Source of the DNA: Chitinophagaceae bacterium
Lineage (GTDB): Bacteria > Bacteroidota > Bacteroidia > Chitinophagales > Chitinophagaceae
NCBI GenBank assembly: GCA_024707305.1
Contig: JANPZZ010000026.1
Coordinates: 310,001 to 374,000 of the forward strand
DNA: 64,000 nucleotides
Direction: 5' to 3'
This document shows positions 23,787 to 31,822 of the stretch, one piece after another. The position numbers were made by a program, and so were the translations under genes. A model generated the notes under the pieces. It saw only the letters and a program-made list of their open reading frames with translations. It made no database searches and had not been told where the DNA came from. How positions within the stretch are numbered: position 1 is the stretch's first letter; each line of letters opens with the position of its first letter.

Positions 23787-24803
23787 CTAGGGGCGGAATT
23801 TTATTCCCGTTACCTGCTCGCTCCATTTCCAGAGCCTGGCAGCATTCGTTTCGTCGAGCGAGTAGAGCTGAACGCCCCGTGTGCTGTTGGGGTTGCTGAA
23901 CTGCTGACCAAACTGTCCCAGGTCGAGCTCGGCGATGTCTCCATCTTCGCAATACACGCCACCAATATTTTGCAACAGCGGGCTTGTTGCACAAAATATT
24001 GTCGTGGCCGCACCCTGCGGTATCGTTTTCAGATTGGACAGAATCTCTGGCAGGATATTACCATCGCTATCAAGCATGCCCATTTGTTTAAATAATTCCA
24101 TGGATGCTTCGCGGCCAAGCTCTGTACCATTAATCGAGCCTGGATGTAATGAATAAGCGCGCACATTGGATGATTGCGCTTGTTTGTCGAGCTCCATGGC
24201 AAACAGGTTGCAGGCTGTTTTTGACTGTCCATAACCTACGAGCGTATGATAATCGCGGTCGATGAAATTGGGGTCATCAAAATTGAAGGGCGACATTTGG
24301 TGACCGTAAGAAGACACATTTACGACGCGTGCACCACCAGCATTTTTTAGAGCAGGCCACAAACGTGCTGTCAGTTGAAATGCTGCAAGATAATTGGTTG
24401 CCAGTTGCGATTCGATGCCACGGTCATCCCTGCGCAACGGCACCCACATGATTCCGGCATTGTTGATGAGAATATGAAGGGGCAATCCGGTCTCCAGGAA
24501 ACGCTCGGCAAAAGCATCGATGGATTGGGTATCCATCAGGTCCATTGAGTGTAATTCCACATTAGTGATTCCGCCCAGATTCTTCAGTGCTTTTTCCATG
24601 TTCCGTACGGGTACAATCACGGTTGCGCCGGCCTGGGCCAACACTTTCACCGTTTCCAGCCCGATACCAGTGCTGCCACCGGTAACAATAGCGACCTTCC
24701 CCGATAGGTCATAACCGTTGATAACTTCGGCAGCAGTTGATTGTGAAGTAAATCCTGTTCCGAGAGGGCGTTGTAACCGGCCCTGGTAATTGTTTTGTTG
24801 CAT
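23787..24803 (-). CDS. Short-chain dehydrogenase/reductase (SDR)
   Basis: 338 residues, soluble NAD(P)-dependent oxidoreductase. Rossmann motif GGSTGIGLE (about residues 42-50), NNAG motif in LINNAGIMWVP, catalytic Ser in NVSSYGHQ and the YxxxK motif in YGQSK. The length and the C-terminal half resemble the retinol-dehydrogenase/WWOX-like classical SDRs. The ~30-residue N-terminal extension (QQNNYQGRLQRPLGTGFTSQ) before the Rossmann fold is common in this subgroup. Its promoter region holds two 18-bp near-identical direct repeats, and an AraC regulator gene follows it. The substrate is unknown. Confidence 0.92.
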   Translation of the reverse strand: MQQNNYQGRLQRPLGTGFTSQSTAAEVINGYDLSGKVAIVTGGSTGIGLETVKVLAQAGATVIVPVRNMEKALKNLGGITNVELHSMDLMDTQSIDAFAERFLETGLPLHILINNAGIMWVPLRRDDRGIESQLATNYLAAFQLTARLWPALKNAGGARVVNVSSYGHQMSPFNFDDPNFIDRDYHTLVGYGQSKTACNLFAMELDKQAQSSNVRAYSLHPGSINGTELGREASMELFKQMGMLDSDGNILPEILSNLKTIPQGAATTIFCATSPLLQNIGGVYCEDGDIAELDLGQFGQQFSNPNSTRGVQLYSLDETNAARLWKWSEQVTGIKFRP

Positions 24804-24853
24804 GGTTTATTTTTTTTGTTAGCACAAAACTAGAGAGGGCCCGGGCAGGAGAG

Positions 24854-24894
24854 TTTGTTTAAAAGTCCAAACCTGTTTTGTTTAAAAGCTCAAA
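24854..24894. promoter_or_regulatory. Direct-repeat operator upstream of the SDR gene
   Basis: TTTGTTTAAAAGtcCAAA at 24854-24871 and TTTGTTTAAAAGctCAAA at 24877-24894 differ at only two positions and lie 23 bp apart, 50-90 bp before the SDR start codon (on -). The arrangement fits a tandem AraC-family binding site. The AraC protein encoded at 22930-23751 is the natural candidate (inference). Confidence 0.6.
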
Positions 24895-25003
24895 TTGGGG
24901 ATTAGTTGTTTTTTTCCTGTAAGTTTAAGAAGCTGATTTCTCGGTGTGCTCACAAAGGGACGCGCAAACCATCTTTCTATTATTTTTCATTTATAATTCT
25001 TCT

Positions 25004-26008
25004 ATGCGAATACTACTTATCGGATTAGTTTGCCTTACAGTTGCCTGCAACAACAATTCGTCAAAAAAATCTGAGTACAAAGCCACTGGTTCAATACATA
25101 AGTTGGATGATGGATTGGATGCTGTGATTGCGTCAGGCGCTAAAATTGAAATCATTGGTGAAGGCTTTGAATGGAGTGAAGGTCCGTTATGGGTTGAGCA
25201 GCATCAAATGCTTTTGTTTTCCGACGTGCCACGCGATACGGTTTACAAATGGACGGAAGACAAAGGAGTGGAAGTGTACCTGACTCCCTCTGGTTATACC
25301 GATTCAATTCCGCGTGGTGGAGAAATGGGGTCAAATGGATTGGTGCTCGATAAAGAGGGTCGCCTGGTTTTATGCCAGCATGGTAACCGCCAAATGGCAA
25401 GAATGGATGCTCCATTAGATAAACCCGAAGCGCGCTATACAGCGCTCGCAAATTCATTTAATGAAAAACGTTTTAACAGTCCTAATGATGCAGTTTTCAA
25501 CCGTGCAGGTGAATTATATTTCACTGACCCACCCTATGGATTTGAATCGCAAAGCGACCAGGATCCGAAGAAAGAACTTAGTTGGAATGGTGTTTATAAA
25601 GTGAAAACAAATGGAGAAGTTGTTTTACTGGTTGATAGTCTGTCGCGCCCCAATGGCATTGCATTTACTCCAGACGAAAAGCAGATAATCATTGCGTGTT
25701 CTGATCCGCAAAAGCCCAATCTCTACATCTACGATATTGCCGGCGACAGTTTAATTAACGGCCGCGTTTTTTACAGCACAGCGGAAGAAGCGGCAAAGAA
25801 AAGAGGGTTACCCGATGGTTTAAAAATCGATAGTCGTGGATTTGTTTTCTCAAGTGGCCCCGGCGGCATCTGGATTTTCAACCAGGAAGCGAAAGTGCTG
25901 GGCCGCATTGATCTGGATGAAGCCGTATCTAATGTGGCACTTTCTGCCGACGAGAAAACATTATATGTCACAAACGACATGCAGATTTTGCGCGTTAAGC
26001 TGCGGTGA
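25004..26008 (+). CDS. SMP-30/gluconolactonase/LRE family lipoprotein
   Basis: About 334 residues. I place the start at ATG 25004, which gives a compact lipoprotein signal (RILLIGLVCLTVAC, then a Ser/Asn/Lys linker). The six-bladed propeller shows the family marks: EGFEWSEGPLW, the metal-site region RFNSPNDAVF with GELYFTDPPYG, RPNGIAFTPDEK and GLPDGLKIDSRG. Members hydrolyse sugar lactones or other esters with a divalent metal. A lipid-anchored form suggests periplasmic or surface action. It is single, divergent from the SDR gene and followed by a short terminator hairpin inside octamer repeats. The exact lactone is unknown. Confidence 0.9.
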   Translation: MRILLIGLVCLTVACNNNSSKKSEYKATGSIHKLDDGLDAVIASGAKIEIIGEGFEWSEGPLWVEQHQMLLFSDVPRDTVYKWTEDKGVEVYLTPSGYTDSIPRGGEMGSNGLVLDKEGRLVLCQHGNRQMARMDAPLDKPEARYTALANSFNEKRFNSPNDAVFNRAGELYFTDPPYGFESQSDQDPKKELSWNGVYKVKTNGEVVLLVDSLSRPNGIAFTPDEKQIIIACSDPQKPNLYIYDIAGDSLINGRVFYSTAEEAAKKRGLPDGLKIDSRGFVFSSGPGGIWIFNQEAKVLGRIDLDEAVSNVALSADEKTLYVTNDMQILRVKLR

Positions 26009-26017
26009 GAGAAGTGC

Positions 26018-26070
26018 AAATGTGAAAATGAGGAAATGAGGAAATGAGAAAATGAAGAAATGAGAAAATG
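26018..26070. repeat. Imperfect (g)gaaatga octamer repeat
   Basis: About six imperfect copies of an 8-base unit (GGAAATGA, GAAAATGA, AGAAATGA) directly after the gluconolactonase stop. It is the same family as at 17625-17664, in the same orientation, again just after a stop codon. Confidence 0.75.
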
Positions 26071-26084
26071 CGCATGCATTTTTT
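26065..26084 (+). terminator. Putative terminator after the gluconolactonase gene
   Basis: AAAATGC-GCAT-GCATTTT hairpin (7-bp stem, 4-base loop) running into a T6 stretch, 57 bases after the stop codon. The stem is A/T-rich, so it may be weak. Confidence 0.55.
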
Positions 26085-26113
26085 CCAGGATTAAATGATG
26101 CCTGAGCGTTTAA

Positions 26114-27159
26114 TTACTCTAATGAAAATCTCCGTGCACTCCGCGGGTACTCTGCGCACTCCGCGTGAAAAAGCCAGTAGGATAACCTTAATTTATTCCT
26201 TGCAAAAAATAAAACTACACAAACGAAAGCAGCACTTGCCAGGCATCTGCAACTTTTCTTTCCCTAGGGTTGGGACTAAAAATTTGGCTAATCGGCCGCA
26301 GGTCAGACTTGTGAAAGCAAGAGGCTGTCATTATAGTTGAGGAATGAGTGCAGATTTTCCTTACTGGTTCTTTTCACGCAGAGTGCGCAGAGGGCTCGCT
26401 GAGATCGCGGAGGTCTATTTAGAGTTATGAAAGCGAACTGATTTCCTTTATGCAAATATTGTTGAGGTGTGTTTTGAGATTATGAAACGTTATTAAATTT
26501 ATAAATGGGAAGTATTAGGATTTAATAATAGGTGCTTGCATTCGTCCTGTGCAAGCGAAATTTTTCCCGGTTCAATAACTCTAATGCAAATCTCCGCGCA
26601 CTCCGCGGGTCCTCTGCGCACTCCGCGTGAAAAAGCCAGTAGGATAACCTTAATTTATTCCTTGCAAAAAATAAAACTACACAAACGAAAGCAGCACTTG
26701 CCAGGCATCTGCAACTTTTCTTTCTAGGGTTGGGACTAAAAATTTGGCTAATCGGCCGCAGGTCAGACTTGTGAAAGCAAGAGGCTGTCATTATAGTTGA
26801 GGAATGAGTGTAGATTTTCCTTACTGGTTCTTTTCACGCAGAGTGCGCAGAGGGCTCGCTGAGATCGCGGAGGTCTATTTAGAGTTATGAAAGCGAACTG
26901 ATTTCCTTTATGCAAATATTGTTGAGGTGTGTTTTGAGATTATGAAACGTTATTAAATTTATAAATGGGAAGTATTAGGATTTAATAATAGGTGCTTGCA
27001 TTCGTCCTGTGCAAGCGACATTTTTCCCGGTTCAATAACTCTAATGCAAATCTCCGCGCACTCCGCGGGTCCTCTGCGCACTCCGCGTGAAAAATACCAG
27101 TAGGGTAACCTTAATTTATTCCTTGCAAAAAATAAATCTGCACTCATTCCTCAACTATA
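26114..27159. repeat. Tandem ~460-bp repeats with internal inverted arms (two full copies plus a partial one)
   Basis: Copy 1 (about 26116-26577, 462 bp) and copy 2 (26578-27037, 460 bp) are nearly identical; a third copy starts at 27038 and stops at about 27135. Each unit opens with a G/C-rich arm (CTCCGCGGGT...CTGCGCACTCCGCGTGAAAA) whose imperfect reverse complement stands ~240 bp further on (26366-26410: TTTTCACGCAGAGTGCGCAG...). The last 24 bases (27136-27159) are the reverse complement of 26332-26355 inside copy 1. Open frames in the unit repeat with it and have no protein-like features. This accounts for the 1.17-kb gene-free stretch 26009-27174. It could be an expanded non-autonomous (MITE/REP-like) element; no transposase is present. 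Confidence 0.85.
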
Positions 27160-27174
27160 TGCGAGTTTGTTTAA

Positions 27175-27732
27175 CTAATGGCCGGTGCTGTAAACTTTAG
27201 GCTTTGATGTTCGCACTTCAGTTCTTGTCGCCTCGGCTTCAGTTTCATCTTTTGTCTGGTTAGTTTTAAATACATATGGACCCAGCACGCCAATAAAACC
27301 ACCGGCGCCCATATTCTCAACAGTTGCACATACGTACAACAATCCTATCAGGCTCCAGTTTTGATTATTCAGTCCTGCGGGGGCGTCGTCAAGTACGTTT
27401 GCGCTACTGCCCGATAAAAAGCCGGGGATATATATGAAACAGAGGAGTGTAGTAAGCAATACCGAAAAGGCAATACCGACGATGGCAGCAAGGTGCGTTG
27501 CTTTGATCATCATCCACGCACTTTTATAGTCGGGCCGTCTGCGGGAAAGTTTATACGCATAAGCCATTATTACAAACATAAACAATGCAGATCCGCAAAA
27601 TATAATACCGAGGTAATTATAATCCTTTATCAGGAAAAATATCCACACGGGAATGATATACGCGATTGCTGCTATAGCACCGTAAGTTATATATTCACGC
27701 AGATGCTGGCGGTTGAATAAGAGCTTTTTCAT
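27175..27732 (-). CDS. Small polytopic membrane protein, unknown function
   Basis: 185 residues with four predicted membrane segments: ITYGAIAAIAYIIPVWIFF, YLGIIFCGSALFMFVIMAY, AAIVGIAFSVLLTTLLCFIYI and a weaker one around WSLIGLLYVCATVENMGAGGFI. The N-terminus is basic and the C-terminal tail is charged and polar (KTNQTKDETEAEATRTEVR). The alternation resembles the DUF4199-type small membrane proteins of Bacteroidota, but I cannot assign it firmly. It stands alone between two repeat clusters; its stop codon is only about 15 bases from the end of the 460-bp repeat block. No function is proposed. Confidence 0.75.
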   Translation of the reverse strand: MKKLLFNRQHLREYITYGAIAAIAYIIPVWIFFLIKDYNYLGIIFCGSALFMFVIMAYAYKLSRRRPDYKSAWMMIKATHLAAIVGIAFSVLLTTLLCFIYIPGFLSGSSANVLDDAPAGLNNQNWSLIGLLYVCATVENMGAGGFIGVLGPYVFKTNQTKDETEAEATRTEVRTSKPKVYSTGH

Positions 27733-27806
27733 ATTTCACGGGTTTGGTGCAATAGTAAACCCGCAATGGCTGTGCCAAGCTGACGTGAGACGAGAGGCTT
27801 GAATCG

Positions 27807-27825
27807 GCAAACGGCAAACGTGAAA
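27807..27825. repeat. GGCAAACG octamer repeat, second site
   Basis: CGGCAAACGGCAAACGTGAAAA-type word, identical to the sequence at about 7297-7318, in the gap between the membrane-protein start and the 16-bp tandem array. Confidence 0.65.
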
Positions 27826-27850
27826 ATTCAACGAGGCATTTTTTAATTAG

Positions 27851-27988
27851 TAGGGACGCGCTGCAGCGCGTCCCTACTGCAGCGCGTCCCTACTGCAGCG
27901 CGTCCCTACTGCAGCGCGTCCCTACTGCAGCGCGTCCCTACTGCAGCGCGTCCCTACTGCAGCGCGTCCCTACTGCAGCGCGTCCCTA
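27851..27988. repeat. 16-bp tandem repeat array headed by a perfect palindrome
   Basis: Eight exact contiguous copies of CTGCAGCGCGTCCCTA from 27861 to 27988. The bases before the first copy (TAGGGACGCG, 27851-27860) make a 26-bp perfect palindrome with it. Each unit contains CTGCAG and GCGC, so neighbouring units can pair. There is no spacer between copies, so this is not a CRISPR array. Confidence 0.95.
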
Positions 27989-28020
27989 CATTTAACGGTT
28001 GCCGATTGCCGTCTCACATC

Positions 28021-28668
28021 TCAAATCATTACTTCCTCAAAGCACGCAATGCTATAATCAGCAATGTCAAAACTTAATTCCGTATTGCCATTGGTAAATG
28101 CGGCCACCATCATACCCGCTGCTTTTGCGGCCTGCATGCCCGATCGCGTATCTTCAATGACGAGACAATATTGCGGTTCTACCTGCAGTTTACGTGCAGT
28201 AGTAATATAAACTGCCGGATCCGGTTTTCCTTTTGATTCATCTTCAGCGGATGATGTCGTATCAAACAAGTGAGAGACTCCCAGTTTTTCCAGCACAATG
28301 GGAATGATACGCGCCGGAGAATTGGTGGCAAGCCCCAACTTATATTGCTGCGCATTCAGGTTCTCCAGTAAAGGTTTTACACCTCGTATGTCACATGGTT
28401 CCGATTGCATGAGCTCTATCACACGCTGCACGACCATCTCTTCCACTTCGTGGAGTTCGGCACCCGTCCAGGGGTATTTGCTGTACCAATAACTTGTTAC
28501 TTCCGACGTAGTCATTGATTTCGTTAGCTCGCAAAGCTCTTCCGTGAGTTCAACACCCAGCGAAGTGAAAACTTCGTTTTCGGCTTTTTTCCACAGATGT
28601 TCAGAGTCGATGAGAACACCGTCCATATCAAAAATGACGGCTTTAATTAAATGTGCAGGAAAGGTCAT
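28021..28668 (-). CDS. HAD-superfamily hydrolase, beta-phosphoglucomutase/hexitol-phosphatase type
   Basis: 215 residues from the ATG at 28668. Longer upstream readings run into octamer repeats and look non-coding. Motif I is VIFDMDGVLIDSE (nucleophile and acid/base Asp), motif II lies in GLATNSPARI and motif III/IV in KGKPDPAVYI...CLVIEDTRSGMQAAKAAGM. The helical cap between motifs I and II is the class I type of PGMB-like enzymes. It probably dephosphorylates small sugar phosphates in the cytosol. Monocistronic. A specific substrate such as 2-deoxyglucose-6-phosphate or a hexitol phosphate cannot be chosen from sequence. Confidence 0.9.
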   Translation of the reverse strand: MTFPAHLIKAVIFDMDGVLIDSEHLWKKAENEVFTSLGVELTEELCELTKSMTTSEVTSYWYSKYPWTGAELHEVEEMVVQRVIELMQSEPCDIRGVKPLLENLNAQQYKLGLATNSPARIIPIVLEKLGVSHLFDTTSSAEDESKGKPDPAVYITTARKLQVEPQYCLVIEDTRSGMQAAKAAGMMVAAFTNGNTELSFDIADYSIACFEEVMI

Positions 28669-28699
28669 GGGACTAAATGTAAGAATAATGCGACAATGT

Positions 28700-28828
28700 G
28701 GAGGTGTGAGACGGCGAGCGGCAAGCGGTAAACCGCAAACGGCAAACGGCAAACGGCAAGCGGCAAATGCATTCATCACTTTTGAATTTCTACATTTCCA
28801 CATTTGCATATCGTCATATTTCCACATT
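28700..28828. repeat. Mixed octamer repeats (GGCAAACG and inverted CATTTCCA)
   Basis: Five or more GGCAAACG/GGCAAGCG units at about 28710-28770, followed by CATTTCCA/CATTTGCA/CATATTTCC units at about 28792-28828, which are the inverse of the GAAATGTG family. Both families seen elsewhere in the window meet here, in the 294-bp gap before the antiporter. Confidence 0.75.
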
Positions 28829-28829
28829 G

Positions 28830-28858
28830 CCCGCCGAAGCGCAGCGAAGGCGGGTTTT
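28830..28858 (+). terminator. CCCGCC/GGCGGG hairpin with T-tract
   Basis: CCCGCC (28830-28835) pairs with GGCGGG (28849-28854), loop GAAGCGCAGCGAA, followed by TTTT. It stands ~130 bp before the antiporter start with no + strand gene just upstream, so it may be a mobile or repeated hairpin rather than a true gene terminator. Confidence 0.45.
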
Positions 28859-28962
28859 GCCGTTCACGATTTTTCTTTTGTTGTTGTTCAATCTTACTTT
28901 ATATTCATAATGCCCCTGAAAAAGGCGCTAAAAACCTGCATCCATGAACGAATGCCAACGCA

Positions 28963-30541
28963 ATGATTGAACAGTTTTCATTTTACCTGGGAATGGTTGT
29001 GCTCATTGTGCTGGTCATCATGCTGGCCAACCGGATAAAAGTTGCGTATCCGATTTTGCTGGTACTGGTAGGGCTTGGTATATGTTTTATCCCCGGCACC
29101 CCGAAAATCAAAATTGATCCTGAACTGATTTTCATCTTTTTCCTGCCTCCTTTGCTTTACGAAGCGTCCTGGAATGTGTCGTGGAAAGATATGTGGCGCT
29201 GGCGCCGAATTATCAGCAGTTTCGCATTTCCGGTAGTTTTCCTCACCGCCTTTTCAGTCGCGCTGGTGGCCAATTACTTTATCCCCGGTTTCTCCCTGGC
29301 ACTTGGATTTCTGCTCGGAGGAATTGTTTCTCCTCCAGATGCTGTAAGTGCGAGTGCGATTCTTCGTTTTGTAAAAATTCCCAAACACCTGGCGGCCATT
29401 CTCGAAGGTGAAAGCCTGCTCAACGATGCTTCGTCGCTGATTATATTCAGATTCGCAATGATCGCTGTGGCCACAGGCCAGTTTCTCTGGTACGATGCCG
29501 TAGGTGATTTTTTCTGGATGATTATAGCAGGTACAGGTATCGGACTGTTGGTCGGTTACATTTTTATGAAAGCACATAAACTGCTGCCTACTGATGTTAA
29601 TATGGACATCATTCTTACGCTGGTAGCGCCCTATATCATGTATATCGCTGCAGAAGAAGCCCAGGCGTCGGGCGTGCTGGCTGTAGTAAGTGGCGGTTTA
29701 TTTCTCTCGTATTACCGTCACCGTTTCCTTTCCGGTGCATCAAGATTGCGCGCCGAAAACGTGTGGCAGAGCCTCGTGTTCCTGCTGAATGGACTTGTGT
29801 TTCTTTTGATCGGACTGGACCTGCCTCAGATTATCGATGGCTTGCATCAGGAAGGCACCAGCTTTGGTGAAGCATCACGATATGCAATCCTGATTACAGG
29901 CGTATTGATCTTTGGACGAATGCTGGTGGCTTATTCCACAGTTGTGTTCACAAGTGTGGCGGGTCGGTTTATTCCTGTAGCTGAAAAATCGCCGGGTTGG
30001 AAAGCCCCACTTGTGATGGGTTGGACGGGCATGCGCGGTGTGGTATCGCTGGCCGCTGCACTTTCCATTCCTGTTACCATGAGTGATGGTAGCGAATTTC
30101 CCCAACGCAACCTGATCCTGTTTATCACTTTTGGCGTAATTCTGCTGACGTTGGTAATTCAGGGACTCACCCTGCCTGTATTAATCAGAAAAAACGAAAC
30201 TCCCACCGTATAAAGGTTATCGACCCGAAGAAGAAACAGAGAAATTTATTCGCGAAGGAATGGCTCGGCGCGCTGCTGAGTTTCTCCAGCAGAACTATGA
30301 ATCACAACTTGCGCAAAGTTTTTACCTGCGACAACTTGCCGACCGAAATCAAAAAGATGTAGATGCCAGGGGTGAAACAAAACTGACGAAAGAAGTAAAA
30401 AATATCAGCCTCTCTGTGCTGGAACAACAACGCCGTTATTTAATTGAAAAAAATAAAGCAGACCCCAACCTGGATGAGAGTCTGCTTCGCAAATACCTTC
30501 ACATTATTGATATCGAAGAAGAAAAAATCCGTCACATGTAA
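28963..30541 (+). CDS. CPA1-family Na+/H+ antiporter, frameshifted
   Basis: About 525 residues after repair. Around 11-12 membrane helices with the CPA1 marks: FFLPPLLYEASW, GGIVSPPDAVSASAIL (the Asp in the ion-translocating region), ILEGESLLNDASSLIIFR, LLNGLVFLLIGLDL and MGWTGMRGVVSLAAALSIP. It exchanges Na+ or K+ for H+ at the inner membrane for pH and ion homeostasis. The A6 run at 30189-30194 holds one extra A; removing it gives LIRKTKLPPYKGYRPEEETEKF and joins the cytoplasmic coiled tail (MARRAAEFLQQNYESQ...) that otherwise appears as a separate 93-residue fragment. Single gene. Confidence 0.93.
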
Positions 30542-30551
30542 ATAGCAAAAC

Positions 30552-30983
30552 TTAAGATTTTGCCGGATATTTTTTCTTTAGAAAATCAATTGTTGTACGC
30601 ATTAATTTATTCAGTGCATCAATATTGATATCAGCTAATTTTTTGACGTAAATACAGGCTTTCCCCATTTTAAATTTTCCAAGATCTTTCACCAGGTGTT
30701 CATGTTCTTTTGATCCGGTGTACACATACAACGATATCGCAGCTTTTCGGGGAGAAAAACCAATCAAAGGCCAGTCACCTTCCTGCGCACTTCTATCCGA
30801 TTTGTAATGGTACTGACCAAAGCCGATCATGGTAGGCCCCCACATTTTTGCCTTGCTACCGCTTGCCTTTTCCATGATTTTCAATAAGGCATAACTGTCT
30901 TCCTTTTTTTGTTCTGAATCCGCAAACGAATCAATAAACTCTTTTACGTTGGCCGTGGTTTCTGTGGTTTTAAGCTTTGCCAT
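30552..30983 (-). CDS. DUF1801 (YdhG-like) domain protein
   Basis: 143 residues, soluble. It matches the DUF1801 fold: SYALLKIMEKASGSKAKMWGPTMIGFG, PLIGFSPRKAAISLYVY and KFKMGKACIYVKKLADIN. Relatives include the Bacillus frataxin-like iron-binding YdhG proteins, but most bacterial members have no proven role. It follows the DinB gene on the same strand with a ~38-base gap and could be co-transcribed with it, and so fall under the same TPP riboswitch (inference). Confidence 0.88.
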   Translation of the reverse strand: MAKLKTTETTANVKEFIDSFADSEQKKEDSYALLKIMEKASGSKAKMWGPTMIGFGQYHYKSDRSAQEGDWPLIGFSPRKAAISLYVYTGSKEHEHLVKDLGKFKMGKACIYVKKLADINIDALNKLMRTTIDFLKKKYPAKS

Positions 30984-31021
30984 AACAACAGGGTTTTGGT
31001 GTTATATAAAGCTAAGGGATT

Positions 31022-31522
31022 TCAGAACGTTTTTTCATCTGCCGACGGGCCATAGATAGAAGGAACAGGAATATCGTTGAGCCGCATGTACACAGTAAGC
31101 TGACCACGATGATGTACCCAGTGGTTGATGGCTTCGCTAATGCCAGGAATTTTTGCCTGGGAATAAAGCAATTGTCCATTGTTCTTCAATGAGAACTCTT
31201 CTTTTAACTGATCCGCGGTTATTTCCTCCAGCGCGCTAATCGCATTTTTGATGTTGTCATCGAAAAACTCAACCAATGCTTTTGTTGTACTTAATTTATA
31301 CTGGGGATAGGTCGCAAAATCAATCACTGATTCCCTGATCATAAAACTTATCCAACGCGGTATGTCGGCAACCAGCAATGCGAGATAACCGAATGGCATC
31401 GACTTTTCGTGTGGTTTGTATTCAAATAAGGATTCAGGAATTCGTTCAAGGCAACTACGCGTAGATTTTACTTCTGCTTTTATTTCCCGGATAAAGTGTG
31501 GTGCAAGAACCTTGTAGTCCAT
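31022..31522 (-). CDS. DinB-family (YfiT-like) protein downstream of a TPP riboswitch
   Basis: 166 residues, four-helix-bundle DinB-like protein. The C-terminal His pair is in INHWVHHRGQLTVYMRLNDI, the usual metal-ligand helix of the family, and the tail VPSIYGPSADE is also typical. Some DinB-family members are metal-dependent transferases acting on small thiols, but this one's reaction is unknown. It begins 29 bases after an intrinsic terminator that is part of a TPP riboswitch leader on the same strand, so its expression should respond to thiamine pyrophosphate if that leader is active. No thiamine gene is visible nearby. Confidence 0.88.
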   Translation of the reverse strand: MDYKVLAPHFIREIKAEVKSTRSCLERIPESLFEYKPHEKSMPFGYLALLVADIPRWISFMIRESVIDFATYPQYKLSTTKALVEFFDDNIKNAISALEEITADQLKEEFSLKNNGQLLYSQAKIPGISEAINHWVHHRGQLTVYMRLNDIPVPSIYGPSADEKTF

Positions 31523-31550
31523 GGCAGTAAGGTTTATGGATATACAAAAG

Positions 31551-31577
31551 AAGAGCCCGGTTTTATCCAGGCCCTCT
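31551..31577 (-). terminator. Intrinsic terminator of the TPP riboswitch expression platform
   Basis: On the minus strand GAGGGCCTGG-ATAAAA-CCGGGCTCTT forms a ~10-bp stem with G-T wobbles and runs into CTTTTGT. It starts two bases after the 3' strand of riboswitch stem P1 and ends ~29 bases before the DinB start codon. Confidence 0.7.
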
Positions 31578-31578
31578 C

Positions 31579-31672
31579 AGATCTTTTTTTTCCCTACGCT
31601 GGAATTATCCAGATCAGGTTAAATGGGTTTATTCTCAGGCGCTTTGCAGTGCCACCCCAAAAAAAGAGATCT
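31579..31672 (-). promoter_or_regulatory. TPP (THI-box) riboswitch
   Basis: Read on the minus strand, the aptamer core is at 31658-31591. It contains GGGGTGGCACTGC, CGCCTGAGAATAAACCC and ACCTGATCTGGATAATTCC, then AGCGTAGGGA, which together match the conserved TPP aptamer (CUGAGA...ACCC...CCUGAUCUGG.UAAU.CCAGCGUAGGGA). Stem P1 is extended by a T-run/A-run and by AGATCT at both ends (31667-31672 and 31579-31584). A terminator follows at once, so ligand binding should stop transcription into the DinB gene. Identity is strong; the regulatory sign is inferred from the layout. Confidence 0.95.
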
Positions 31673-31822
31673 GAAATATACTATGAAAGAAACGTGCCAG
31701 AGCCGATAATTGTGGAAAACTGGAATGGTTTTTTTCAGTTACCTCCGTTTTTCCTGACGTTGATAACTGGCATAAATAATGAGTAAATATTCAGATATGA
31801 ATTTGTAATCCTTTTCCGATTT

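Noticed and set aside
26095-27147. Several 60-90-residue open frames in the 460-bp repeats on both strands
   Set aside because: They recur only because the DNA repeats, have no protein-like composition and no plausible upstream signals.
27861-27988. Possible CRISPR array
   Set aside because: The 16-bp units are contiguous with no spacers and no cas genes are nearby.
28669-28827. N-terminal extension of the HAD hydrolase to 28827
   Set aside because: The extra 53 residues are encoded by octamer repeats and lie before the VIFDMDG motif, which is normally within about 10-15 residues of the start.
31591-31658. TPP riboswitch controlling the divergent MFS transporter
   Set aside because: The conserved aptamer strand is minus, while the MFS gene is on +, so it cannot be in that transcript's leader.
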